Shown one piece after another: positions 18,645 to 30,619 of a stretch of 64,000 nt of DNA. Every line of letters begins with the position of its first letter. The stretch's first letter is position 1. The stretch comes from Larimichthys crocea. Lineage: Eukaryota > Chordata > Actinopteri > Sciaenidae. The notes under the pieces were generated by a model. That model ran no database searches. It saw nothing but the letters and a program-made list of their open reading frames with translations, and was not told the DNA's origin. The stretch is taken from the NCBI RefSeq assembly GCF_000972845.2, contig NC_040029.1:193421-257420 (forward strand), given 5' to 3'. The translations under genes were made by a program, and so were the position numbers.

Positions 18645-20455
18645 ACAGAGGCAGCTGTTCACAAGTAACTCACTGTAAAAAAGAATCACAGTGGTTATTG
18701 ACAAATAATTTACTGTATGAAATAATCACAATAAAAAACTGGCAGCTATTGACAAGCAACTTGCTGTAAAAAAGAATCGCAGTACTTAACTGGCAGCTGT
18801 TGATGAGTAACTTATTGTAAAATGAATCACAGTATTTAACTGGCAGCTGTTGATGAGTAACTTATTGTAAAATGAATCACAGTATTTAACTGGCAGCTGT
18901 TGATAAGTAACTTATTGTAAAATGAATCACAGTATTTAACTGGCAGCTGTTGATAAGTAACTTATTGTAAAATGAATCACAGTATTTAACTGGCAGCTGT
19001 TGATAAGTAACTTATTGTAAAATGAATCACAGTATTTAACTGGCAGCTGTTGATAAGTAACTTATTGTAAAATGAATCACAGTATTTAACTGGCAGCTGT
19101 TGATAAGTAACTTATTGTAAAATGAATCACAGTATTTAATGGGCAGCTGTTGACAACTTACTGTAAAAAAAAGAATCAGTGATTATTGACAAATAATTTA
19201 CTGTAAAAAATAATCACAATAAATAACTGGCAGCTATTGACAAGCAACTTGCTGTAAAAAAGAATCGCAGTATTTAACTGGCAGCTGTTGATGAGTAACT
19301 TATTGTAAAATGAATCACAGTATTTAATAGGCAGCTGTTGACAACTTACTGTAAAAAAAAGAATCAGTGATTATTGACAAATAATTTACTGTAAAAAATA
19401 ATCACAATAAATAACTGGCAGCTATTGACAAGCAACTTGCTGTAAAAAAGAATCGCAGTATTTAACTGGCAGCTGTTGATGAGTAACTTATTGTAAAATG
19501 AATCACAGTATTTAATAGGCAGCTGTTGACAACTTACTGTAAAAAAAAGAATCAGTGATTATTGACAAATAATTTACTGTAAGAAATAATCACAATAACT
19601 AACTGGCAGCTATTGACAAGGACCTTGCTGTAAAAAAGAATCACAGTACTTAGGCCGGCTGTTGTTGATAAGCAACTTATTGTAAAAAAGATTACAGTAA
19701 TTAACTGGCAGCTGTTGACAACTTACTGTAACAAGAATCACAGTAATTATCTGGCAGCTATTGACAAGTAACTTACTGAAAAAAAGAATCACAGTAATTA
19801 ACTGGCAGCTGTTGATGAGTAACTTATTGTAAAACGAATCACAGTATTTAACTTGCAGCTGCTGATAAGTAACTTATTGTAAAATGAATCACAGTATTTA
19901 ATGGGCAGCTGTTGACAACTTACTGTAAAAAAAAAGAATCAGTGATTATTGACAAATAATTTACTGTAAAAAATAATCACAATAAATAACTGGCGGCTAT
20001 TGACAAGCAACTTGCTGTAAAAAAGAATCGCAGTATTTAACTGGCAGCTATTGATGAGTAACTTATTGTAAAACGAATCACAGTATTTAACTGGCAGCTG
20101 TTGATAAGTAACTTATTGTAAAATGAATCACAGTATTTAACTGGCAGCTGTTGACAACTTACTGTAAAAAAAAGAATCAGTGATTATTGACAAATAATTT
20201 ACTGTAAGAAATAATCACAATAACTAACTGGCAGCTATTGACAAGGACCTTGCTGTAAAAAAGAATCACAGTGCTTAACCAGCAGCTGTTGATAAGCAAC
20301 TTATTGTAAAAAGGACCACAGTAATTAACTGGCAGCTGTTGACAACTTACTGTAACAAGAATCACAGTAATTATCTGGCAGCTATTGACAAGTAACTTAC
20401 TGAAAAAAAGAATCACAGTAATTAATTTGGAGCTATTGACAAGTAACTTACTGTA
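18645..20455 (-). repeat. Minisatellite array 2 with 50-bp units and a 188-bp higher-order period
   Basis: The simplest unit is 50 bp (tggcagctgttgataagtaa onward), with about seven near-identical copies between 18791 and 19140. A higher-order unit follows, marked by gcagctgttgacaacttact at 19143, 19331 and 19519 (exactly 188 bp apart), and again near 19905 and 20144. The reverse complement of the unit is the array 1 unit. Confidence 0.92.
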
Positions 20456-20568
20456 CCATACGTACTTACTGCACCATATTTATTGTTTACAGTAATAGTG
20501 CGTCATTTCCAAGTACTTTATTTTAGGTTAACCAATTATTTACCATAGGAACCTAATTAGGAACCTCT

Positions 20569-20676
20569 TAGACTCAATGTTCAGTGACACAGAGAACCTG
20601 GAGTGTGTCATACACTTTTCAATGAATCATATTTAATAACTGAAGATAAATAATAACCTGCAGGTGAAATATATAC
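20569..20676. repeat. Right flank copy of the array 2 duplication
   Basis: Direct-orientation counterpart of 18522-18644, with scattered substitutions and small indels. Confidence 0.75.
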
Positions 20677-23600
20677 ATTTGCGTTGACTCAAAGGAGAAT
20701 TAAAAGCCAAAAGAAAACCCAAGAAGTTAAAAGGAATATCATCCTTTTACAGCGGTGCTTCTATATGTACATAATGATTATATGAGTGCAAAGGGGATAT
20801 AAAAGTCTTGTAATTTCATTTTTGTAAAATAATCTCCATGCTACTGTTGTCCAAGTACTCAACATGGACTTTCCACGGAAAAACTGTAACAGCTTGACTG
20901 GAGCTCTGTAATAGCCACATGGCTCCTTCATGAATATAAATCAAATGCTGCTCTCAATTACCTCCTGTAGAAATGTTTTATTACTGTCAAACGCTAAGTT
21001 ATGTATTGTATGCAGTACATGCATGAAAGTCATTATTAAAGAACTGTCTGATGGAGCTGATAGGAAGCTGTTGTTGTTTATGCCAATGTTGCAAAAACCT
21101 TTTTTTTTTTTGGCCCATTATCACGTCTGATCAGGATTCAGCTCCCACCTTGTCTGACGAACACTCATCTAAGCTATGTGTGAAACGCTATACATCTTCA
21201 CCTAACTGCAAAAACAAACTGTCCTTGGCAGATAATGTTCCATAAAGTTGCTCGAGCCCGGCTGATTTTTCCTCCCCGCGAGACATTTGTCAGGTTTCTC
21301 TGACACCGGAACAATTTCTGCTCGTCGCTCGTATATCACAGCGTAAGAAAGGCGATGAGTTCTTTTCTGAAGATGTCAGCCTAAAATAGTCGCGCTGACA
21401 TCCCAAATCACACTTATGACATTCACAAAACGACAAGAAAACTTTCCACCTGTTCACTGTTCAGCCACGCTTCAACTCTGACATGGCCGGGTTTGCAACG
21501 GCAGCGGAAGCCCTAACCGATATGGCAGATGTGACTGAAAGGTGATCTTTAGGTCCAGACACCTGCATCAGGCAGCCTGGCATTAGCTCATGATGCCCGC
21601 TGTGGTAGCTGTCACTATAGCTGAGTGTCTCCACAACAGAATGCCATTTTCTCTGCTCCGTTTCTCCAGACCCCCGCTGCTCGGCTGGCAGTTTAGCCAT
21701 CAACCCCTGACATTTATCAGCTTTCCTGCAACCCTGGCTCCTCCAAAACACCCTTTCACTATCCAAGAAGAGGTGGTAAAAGTTCAGGGAGGCTTAAAAA
21801 AAAAAGGTTTATGGAGGATGATGCATCAGTTGCCTGTTTTATCTGCCCTGGCTGGGAGAGTTTGGACATGAGAGCAACAGATAAGGGCACCAGTGGAGGG
21901 TTTTGACAAAGTGGCTTGACCAGATATTTTGGATCTTGCTTGCTCTTGTCGGTAGTGGATGAAGGCTGAGACGGATAAAGCATTGGCTGTTCACATGCTA
22001 TGTTTACATCCATTGGTGGCTGTGTAAATTATAGCTGTTTTATGTCTTAATGGAGCTGCCAACATTCAAACACAACATTTTTACCCTCTGCCAGTCATCA
22101 AAACGTTGTTTCTAGAAGTAGGAAAGTTATTTTTTATTGTTGTTGTTGAGTATTTATTGGCAGGAATTGAATATAGTAACAAAATAAACTCTCTATCACA
22201 CGCTATCTCTTCCTTACCTGGTTCTTCATCCATCTATCCAACCTAATATCTATCAAATATAACACGACGATGACACGATGGCGTGTCTATCAAAAGACGT
22301 CAACAATGCCCGCTGCGAGGCAACCGTGTTGCGACTGTTGATTTCTATAGGAGGTAAAAATGACTCCTTGGCGGTCCTAGGTATCTTTTTATCCCACATA
22401 ATTCACTAGAAGATTAATAAACCCACTCTCATGCACTGAGATGTGTTTTATTTTGAATGTTACGTGCATCAAGGGTGTAAAAATGACCCTCCTCGAGGAG
22501 GAGGTTGTTGTTACGAACCGACTTCCAGTTTAACCATATTGAACATTTTGTTTCATTCGATTTCAAGAGGAGAAGCTGCCAAGAGGAAGGTGGACATCTT
22601 CCAAAGGATCGCCTCGAGATAAAACCAGCCCTCGAATTTTGGCTCAGATCGGGGTAGAGACCGAAACCCACCTGGAGAAACGGCACACCATCACCATCAA
22701 CCGTACCCTCGAGTTTGCGTCCAAGTATGAGCAGTATGTGTTCATGCCTCGATAAATGGGTACATAGACCTCATTATATTCTGGAGGCTGCCTGTTTTCA
22801 GTCAGTTTGGCTGGACGGTCGGAGCGATGGCAGATCCTGTCGATAGAGGTCTCTCTTAGGAGGCAATGGCAAAATGACTTTCCCCACTTCTGCCCAGTCA
22901 ATCGCAGTCTCTCTGTACACTCCAAGAAAGCAGAAATGACAGAGATATTTACTGTTAAAGGCTGATAAACACCAAAGGACCTCCTTATATAATCAACATA
23001 AATATGAAACAAATGGAAGAACCAAAGATATGTAAATTACAAACGTCTTAAAAGAGATTCCTGCATGTTAAATCCTCTCTCACCCTTTTGGTAAACATGA
23101 AGGGTCGCCTTAGATCTATTTCTCATCATATCCTCCCGTCTGACTTCCTTGAGGAGTGCTCTATGTTTCACAGTGATTGGACCTTAAAGGAACAGTCTCT
23201 CTCTCTACATATGTGACTGTTTATTGGCTGACACAGAAAGAAAAAGAGAGAGAGTGGAAGCCGAGTTTTTTGAAGGCCCATCTCCCAATCTAGAACCAAT
23301 TTCTATGCAAATGCCACGACCTGATTTGGAAGAAGCACCTACCATTGTTTGCCGTTGGCTCGAGGTGTCGTAACACTCGTCATGTGCTCATATTTCCTGA
23401 CCTGAACTTGCCACTTGACGCATTTCAGTGCAGCAGCAACATTCGCCTGGAGGGGAGTCGCACCTTGAGGGCGGTCAAACTAATCGCCGAAGACTGCAGG
23501 GAAATGTTCCTCTTAGCCAATGGGCCAGAAACCCGGGCGTTCATATGTCTCCGGCCACCCTGAAGCATCGCTCAGGTAACGAATATCACCGCCTGCTTGC

Positions 23601-24635
23601 TGCGATGTGTTTCTCAACAGCACCTTTCATCAGTCGCTACGGGGGACGTGGCACAAAACCACTTGTGCCATTGCCGTTAATGGCTTGTTGGCTGTGATGG
23701 TTATGTTGTTGTTGTCCATAAAAATAGTAGTGAGCAGTGGAGTGAGCAGGGCTGCAGCAGGCACCACTCCTCTAGACTGTATCAAGCATGAAAGTGGAAG
23801 AGAGAGGAGCTCCAGGATTTTTCAAAAGAATATATAAATAGACGCCGAAGGATTAGCTTTGAGATTTGCTGCCTCACATTTTCATTCACTTGCCATCCTT
23901 CACACACTCCTGCCCACTCACTCGCACACACACACACACATGTATAGGGAACTTTGTGGTACTACAGAGGAGTGTGATGACCCCTATTTCACTCTTGTGT
24001 TCCTGGATGAGTTCAGACACTGAAGGGGGAGCGTGAGCAATCTCGCCTGCAGCACCGTCGATGCGCTGCCCTGCATTCGTTATGTGCGCTTCTTGATTTA
24101 AGCGAGACTGCCTCCATCCTCCGTGGGGAAGAAGGCCATATCACACCTTCAATAAAATATTCCTTATCACTATGCAAACATGCACTAAAGGAAAAGTTTT
24201 GTAGTCTTGCCATGGCGGCCAGCGAGAGGAGCCAACTCCTCCAGTTAATTACGTGCTCAGATGGTCTCGCTGACACATGCTGCTGTAGATCAGTGGCACT
24301 CATGGTCCCGCTCTGGGGCCACTTGCAGCCTATGAAAGACTTCTGAGTGGCCCTTGAACATTTTCCAGCGTGAAACATATTTTGTCCTGGGCTGCCGAAC
24401 CACGTCAACATTCCTGAAGATGACAGAATCCATGATTAATATTTAACAACCCTTCTTGAAACGCCTCTCCTGAAATGGAGGGTCAATTTTTCAACTAATA
24501 ACCCACTTCATTATTTCAACAAATTGTTGATTTGTACAAACACAATTAGGCTTTTCCCATTTATCATTCTGAGCACTCTATGGCTGGAGAAATCCTTTAT
24601 AATATGCTGAATGTTTGTGGAAGCAGCTCTGATGA
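20677..24635. other. Gene-poor stretch, no exon seen
   Basis: Several open frames of 60-130 codons occur but none shows recognisable motifs, splice-site support or consistent codon bias. A long T run is present at 21100-21110 and a short (CA)n at 23927-23940. Confidence 0.4.
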
Positions 24636-24735
24636 ATGTAAATCCAATATTCATTCTTTTTTTTGGCTCCGTTTTGGTCTCCACCAACTCTTGGGGGAAA
24701 TATCTCGCTCTCCAGCAAGCGGCAACCTCTGTTTT
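24636..24735 (+). mobile_element. Dispersed repeat family R2, partial copy
   Basis: ggctccgttttggtctccac and gggggaaatatctcgctctc match blocks also found at 49647-49870 and 52256-52480. Non-coding. Confidence 0.6.
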
Positions 24736-24751
24736 TGTGAAGTAAAGCTCT

Positions 24752-24811
24752 CTATAGCTAATTTCCCCTGTTCAAATTATATTAAGGCTTAAAGTTTTGC
24801 AGGTTCCAGCC
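24752..24811 (-). mobile_element. Dispersed repeat family R1, deleted copy
   Basis: Reverse complement joins the actttaagccttaatataat block directly to ggggaaattagctatag, so the middle of R1 has been lost. It sits between R2 and a fragment of the minisatellite punctuating block (24836-24866, reverse). Confidence 0.6.
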
Positions 24812-24869
24812 ATGATCTTTGCCAAATTTTTAAATTACCCCGGAGGCGGCAGAGGCAGGATTGACCAGA

Positions 24870-27790
24870 GCCATCACACTCTTTAAAGCTTTACATACAG
24901 CTCTTCAGAAACCGATGTGACGTCAATTCATGCTGTCAATGCTCTTTAGTTAAAAATGTCGGGTGTTGCCTGAAAGAGCAACGTTAACGGTGAACAAAAA
25001 CAATGTGCTGAAAGGCACTAAAACTCAAGCAACATCTTTCACAGGCAACTGTTAATATAAAGCGTATTGATTATTGTAGCTGTAAAGATAAATTTTCAGG
25101 TCATCTAAACATCTCAGTGACAGGCGGTTTTATTACTGTATCATCTGTCATTAAAATAAATACAGTCATATTTCAGATGCTCTCTGCAGTACAATAATCA
25201 GATTAAGTCCAAAAGTGATACGTATGAGTCATCATATTAAAAGGCCTTCATTTCCTGCCTCGCAGATACAAATCAAAAAGGAGGAAGGAAAGCAAATTAT
25301 CGAAGCAAAAATGTGTGGGGGTGTTAGTGGCGACGCCTGGATGAGCGGGGTTTTCATTTAATATCATGCATTAAGAGACATAAAACAAATAACCGAGAAG
25401 CATCAGAGCGTAAGAATAAAGCATGAAACATACTCTGACACTCTGAATATGAAATTTCACACAAAGAGCCTGACTCGTCCGTGAAAAGCAGATTGGATTA
25501 ACGGAGACAATTACGGAGAGGAGGACGAGGTGACACACTGAACACGCTACGTAATCACATAAATATTTTAAATACTATAATTTGAGTTCATGCCAGTTTT
25601 ATCTTTAAAACACCCTTCAATCTCTCGCGCTGACCTTTGACCTTATTACTGTGGTTAACCTGTAAGTTTTCTGTCACTATTTGTCTTGGATGCAGCCACT
25701 ATTTTGTGGTCTTGAAGATTTAGGAGTATCTTATGGCAGGAATCGAATAAAATATTCATTTTCATTACTTCAAATTAAGAATTATTTCGTTGCCTTAAAA
25801 TGTTTCTAGAGAGGGAGCGGGTCTACAGTAGCCCCAGAACAGTCAAACAAAATACCGGCTCTAGACGTGAACACACTTTAAATGTTGAGATTTGAGAGTC
25901 TGTTCTTGATCTTTGGAAAGAATAATCAATCAGAAAAATCACACCACAGCACTGATGAGCTGTTTCTGAACCACTCGGCGCTGTTTAACTTCTTTTCATT
26001 CTCGGCATTAACGAGCATCAGAGGAGAGAAACCTCTCAGGGTGCTGCTGAGATCTTTGGCTCTACCTTTCTACTCACTGGGTGCCTCGTTGGTCGGGGAT
26101 CAGTCTGTTGGAGTACTCACATTTCTCTCTACTCCAGTCTCATTAATAATCTATCACTTTTATCGCTCTCTGTCTACATCTAATTATTGAATCTTAGGGC
26201 TTTTAAGTAATCAACACAGTTAAAGTAGCTGCTTTAAAAGTGTGTAGCTCAGAAATCTTCAATGAAATGTCTAGAATATTTACAGGATTTCTAAGTTGTT
26301 GAGGTGCCTTAGCCAAATTATCCACCACAATACCCAAAGATGGGTAATAATGATCATTTCAGTGAGTAGTAATTTCCCCGCAAAAAAGATAAGTAAGTTC
26401 TCAGGTTATTACGGTGTCTTTAATGATGAAGTAAAAGTGTTGGTCTATTACAGTTTGGGGATTTTTCTTCATCATTTCTTGTGTTAAGAAAAAACTTCTT
26501 AGATCTCGGGAAAAAGGCGACATCGGTTGCAATGAAACCCCGAACGTCAGATTCAGATTATTATTTATGATTATCAGTGCACTGGGTGTAATGATTTGTG
26601 AGTATTATTACTGCAAAGAATGATTGCCAAAACTACAAAAATAAGTTTGAATGTGTGTAAAGAAGGAGAAGGGGTATCTGTGTTGAAGCAAAACTAACTA
26701 TTTCGAAGACCTCATTACATTTCATTGTATCCTCACATGGTGCTAAAGATAAAACATGATAACATCAATGCATTTAAAAGCTTCAGATACTTGGTTGGCC
26801 AACGCAGCACCTTGTTGGACGATGTTGAGCCTGGTTCGACTCGTTTTGCTGGATGTTTGTATCCATTTCAGTGATGCTCTGCCTCAGAGAGACACAAAGC
26901 TATCTCACATGCTTGTAACAGCACATGCTACTGTTATTATTACCTTTCTAAAGGCAGTTGAGTGCAACACTAGATCAAAAATGCACTCACATGGAAGTAG
27001 TTATGTACTCCGAAAATACAAGAGCTGGAAAAAAAAGCACTTAATTAAAGTAAAGAGAGTACTTGGGATTAGATCCCACAGCCGGTAATGTTCGAGAATC
27101 CGTTCATACGTGGGCATGTGCAGAGATCATGGCCAGACTCTTTTAAATTCCTGCATTACATCTGTTTGACTCGCTCCTGAATAACTCCAAACACAACACA
27201 CAACATGTTCTTGACCTTGGTTCTTGTCTATGAAAAAAAAAGGAAATGAGTGTGGCCTAGTGGGCACGGAGACCTTCCTTTATCGGAAAAGTCATGGGTT
27301 CTATCTCGCCAGACAGCCAGTGTGTATCCATCAAAAGCCGTTTATCCTCTCTGTGAATGTCCTTCAGCGAGATACTGAAGCGCTTCCTGCTCACCCACTG
27401 TCACTCCGACTGACAGCTACATATCTTGAAGGTAAAAACATTCAAACACTGCACTGTGAAGTAGCAGGATACTTGGATGGACATGTGACTTGAATCTAAA
27501 TTGATCGCTACTGATGCGCCGGTGTCATGCGGGGATATCATTTAATGTATTTATCTTTAAGAGCCGACCGACTCATGTGTACGCTGACACGGTCTGGGTG
27601 CATCAAAGCACTCGTGCACGCATGAGGATCCGCTTCGATTGACTTGTTTGATCGAGGTATTCGTCAAATGCTCCTCTTTTTTTTACAAAGTATAATCAGT
27701 CCCGCTGTAAATTATAGAGGCGAATTTCTGATACTTCTCCCAAAGCTTTTGGTCGATATTGTATCAACTGACCCAGTTTCATATCAGCTG
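24870..27790. other. Gene-poor stretch, no exon seen
   Basis: AT-rich, mixed sequence. Open frames such as that at 25882-26190 have no recognisable domain and no supporting splice structure. Confidence 0.4.
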
Positions 27791-27796
27791 CGATAG

Positions 27797-28334
27797 TGAG
27801 GTGTCTGCACATAGATGCATACTAATATTAGTAGTATTATATACAAATGGTTTACATTGAGATACTTGTCTGTGTCGCCAGCTGTTATTTTGGTTCAGCC
27901 GGACTTTGAGGTTATTTGGATAAGAGTACCGGAGAGCCGCCAGGATGGCGCCATTGTCAAGTGTGTTAATGTATGTATGGCGCCACTGTCAAGTGTGTTT
28001 ATGGCGCCACTGTCAAGTGTGTTAATGTATGTATTACAATTTATGTTTAAAGAGTCATGTAGAATGCATCCTGGGAGAGGGGCCTTTCTTTTCCTCTGTC
28101 CCCCTCTTACACAGATTTATAGTATTGTTGACTTTGACTGCATGTCTTAAGAGCATAACCTCCACTGTATATAAGGGCTTGCCCCGCATAGTTCAGGAGA
28201 GTTTCATTATTCAGCTGGAGGCTCTCCAAGTAACGTTTTACTTGATTACGATACTGAACTTATTGTAATAAATTTGTTGTACAACTAAGACAGTGTCGGC
28301 TGAGTTTTTCTTCAAACACCTTCAATACACGACA
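27797..28334 (+). mobile_element. Probable solo LTR of a retrotransposon
   Basis: The 538-bp unit begins TGAGGTG and ends ACGACA (TG...CA), and is flanked by atag on both sides (27793-27796 and 28335-28338), a 4-bp target duplication. It carries a TATA box (tgtatataagg, 28166-28176), a poly(A) signal AATAAA (28267-28272) about 95 bp later, and internal short tandem repeats of atggcgccactgtcaagtgt near 27944-28020. No retroviral or Gypsy coding sequence is next to it, so this is a solo LTR. The 4-bp duplication could be chance. Confidence 0.5.
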
Positions 28335-28344
28335 ATAGTGATCA

Positions 28345-29145
28345 GGAAATAACTTCAGAAGGCCAAAAAACGTAAGAGTTTTTATGTGTGGTAACATTTC
28401 TGGATTGGTGCACATCCACAGACTCACAGAGAGAGATCACAAAAACACACCGACTAATTAGGAAACAGCGTAAATGATCAGCGAGAGTCTCGTGAATCTC
28501 TACAGCCAGATTCTAAAGAGTACAGTCGAACCAGTTATTCAGCTCTCCCCCGAGTCTCATCCAGTCAAAGGGTGTGCTTGTGTACAAAGAGAAAAGAGGC
28601 ACATGGAGGGAAGAAATGGCGCCAGGAGCCGAGCAAAGGGGATAAAAAATTGTTTATGCTCCCCTTTGTGCGAGGTCACTTTTTTAATTAGCTCCCAGCT
28701 CAGGAGGATTTGAGGCGAGGTCCCCGGTTGTGTGTAAATTGTTTTATTTGGAGTCTCAGCAAGAACCTGCTCTTTCCTCATTGGATTTTTTTTTCTCCAG
28801 CTGTTGACATTGTATAAAAACCACACTGCACCGGAGACCTTTGGCTGCTTCAGACCTGAACGCACTGCAGTGCAAGGGCGCAGTGGGAGCCACTCTGGAC
28901 AGCGGCCATGCTTCAGATTAAACACCATAATTATTAATCCTGAAGCCTCTAATAGAATAAAATAACGTGCCGGTTGCCAAGAGACTGCGCTGTGCTTTAT
29001 ATGTGGAGAGGCTTCCTGAGACAGAGAAGAATAGGGCTTATTTACAGAGAGCACTGAAGTGAGGAAATACACGAGGTTATTTGAGAGGTTTTGTTCTCAC
29101 AGTATGCTAATGTTTAAGGGAGGAAAAGTTTTCTTTGTGATGCGT
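28345..29145. other. Gene-poor stretch, no exon seen
   Basis: A 171-codon open frame on the minus strand (29072-28557) has no recognisable motif and I judge it to be chance. Confidence 0.4.
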
Positions 29146-29148
29146 TTC

Positions 29149-29304
29149 AAAAGGAATAGTTCGACATATATTACTGTGGTGTGGTAAATATGTAGCTGCA
29201 GCCAGCAGCAATAAATATCGGAAAAGGGAGAAACAGCTAGCCTGGCTCTATTCAAAGCGGTAACTTGAAAGCTCACAAATTAACATGTTATATATCTTGG
29301 ATAC
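29149..29304 (+). mobile_element. Dispersed repeat family R3, copy
   Basis: Ordered blocks aaaggaatagttcgacatat, ggtaaatatgtagctgcagc, gaaacagctagcctggctct and aattaacatgttatatatct match a repeat I recall as widespread in percomorph fish. Related blocks make up the gart intron 1 array and the elements at 32785 and 37418. Confidence 0.65.
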
Positions 29305-30424
29305 TCTGAAGTTGTTAACACTTGGTATAAAGCGATTAAGTGTAATATTAATTTGAGATATTTGAGGAACAGTGTTGCAAAGAAGTCCCTAAATCAGTAA
29401 ATATTAATAAAATGTCAGCGTTAGGAAGCTTATCAATCATTTTACAGTACAGAGTGAAACGTGTGCACATTTTAAGTCAAGTATTCAATGTTTTTTTATC
29501 AAATTGTTTAACAAATTCAAAAGGACACGACCTCAGACTCTTCAGTCGTAGCCAGCGGTGGCACCATCCAACCTATAACTGGCACGCACGTGACGCAGAT
29601 GTTAAAACAGAGTTTCCTCATTGGTGTTTCTTTATTGTGATGTGATTCTGGAAATAGCTGTTGGAGTCGGTGGCTGGCTGGTTGATGGGACGCGGTTTGT
29701 TCGTTACATGGAGTCTAATGGGATTAAATCTGCATTTCACAGTGAAATACGACTCTTTAAAGCGGCCGTTAACAAGCGGCACAGATGTCGCAGTAATGAC
29801 GGAGATTTTAGATCAAAGTGTTTAATGAAGACGTTTTTTAAAAGTCTGCGTTTATTCCTGTGGATTTTTTTATTTTTCACACCTATCAGTCTCCTTTTCA
29901 TCAGTGCCGGGCCTTTTTTTTTTTTCTCCCCACACTCGCGTGGTTTGATTAACGCATCACAGCGTGGCCCTTTTGGTTTCTGATCAGCACGCCTCGCCAA
30001 ACAACAGTAAATCTTTTCAATCAGTCGCGCTTCGCCGCTTCTCTCACAGGGCCGACACACCCTCTGGAAAGACTCCAATCAGTTTTTACATGATTTTAAA
30101 ATTAGGGATTGTTTGCGAGATCAGAATGGCAGATTCACGCCGCAGATTGCCGTGACTCTCTCTTAATGCGAGGTAGTTCTGCAATCAGGAGATACCGCCT
30201 CGCCGTCACCGTGACATAAGACACGGAGCTGCCTCTGAAGACAACAGCACAACCTTTGGCTGTTTGATTTTTACCTATAATTTAGCCTCTAATAATCAGA
30301 AAGAATGACGTATGAAATGTGGGAATCAGTCTCTATTCTTAAATACACAAGGACTGAAAGAGAGGGGAGCATTAGAGGGCTGCAACTAACAATTATTTTC
30401 ATATTAATGCTAAGTGATGGTTTG

Positions 30425-30615
30425 GTCCACGCTCTTAATCCTGCATAACTTTAAGCCTTAATATAATGTGAACAGGTGAGTTGTATATAAATTCACCCTC
30501 AGTACAGTTGTCATGAACGGGGAAATTAGCTACAGAGACCAAAACTGTTTTTTGTACCAGGCTGTAAACATGTTTATTTCTGCTGTGAAACATGGGGACT
30601 TATGGAGACTGACTC
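30425..30615 (+). mobile_element. Dispersed repeat family R1, copy 2
   Basis: Nearly identical to copy 1 from cacgctcttaatcctgcata through aacatgtttatttctgctgt, then extends to acatggggacttatggagac. Confidence 0.75.
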
Positions 30616-30619
30616 ACTT

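Noticed and set aside
15531..20455. Regularly spaced repeats that could look like a CRISPR array
   Set aside because: Units are tandem with no unique spacers, occur in a vertebrate genome and have no cas genes.
22644..23012. 122-codon minus-strand open frame considered as a transposon coding remnant
   Set aside because: No reverse-transcriptase, integrase or transposase motif can be identified.
28557..29072. 171-codon open frame on the minus strand
   Set aside because: No motif, no splice-site support and irregular composition.
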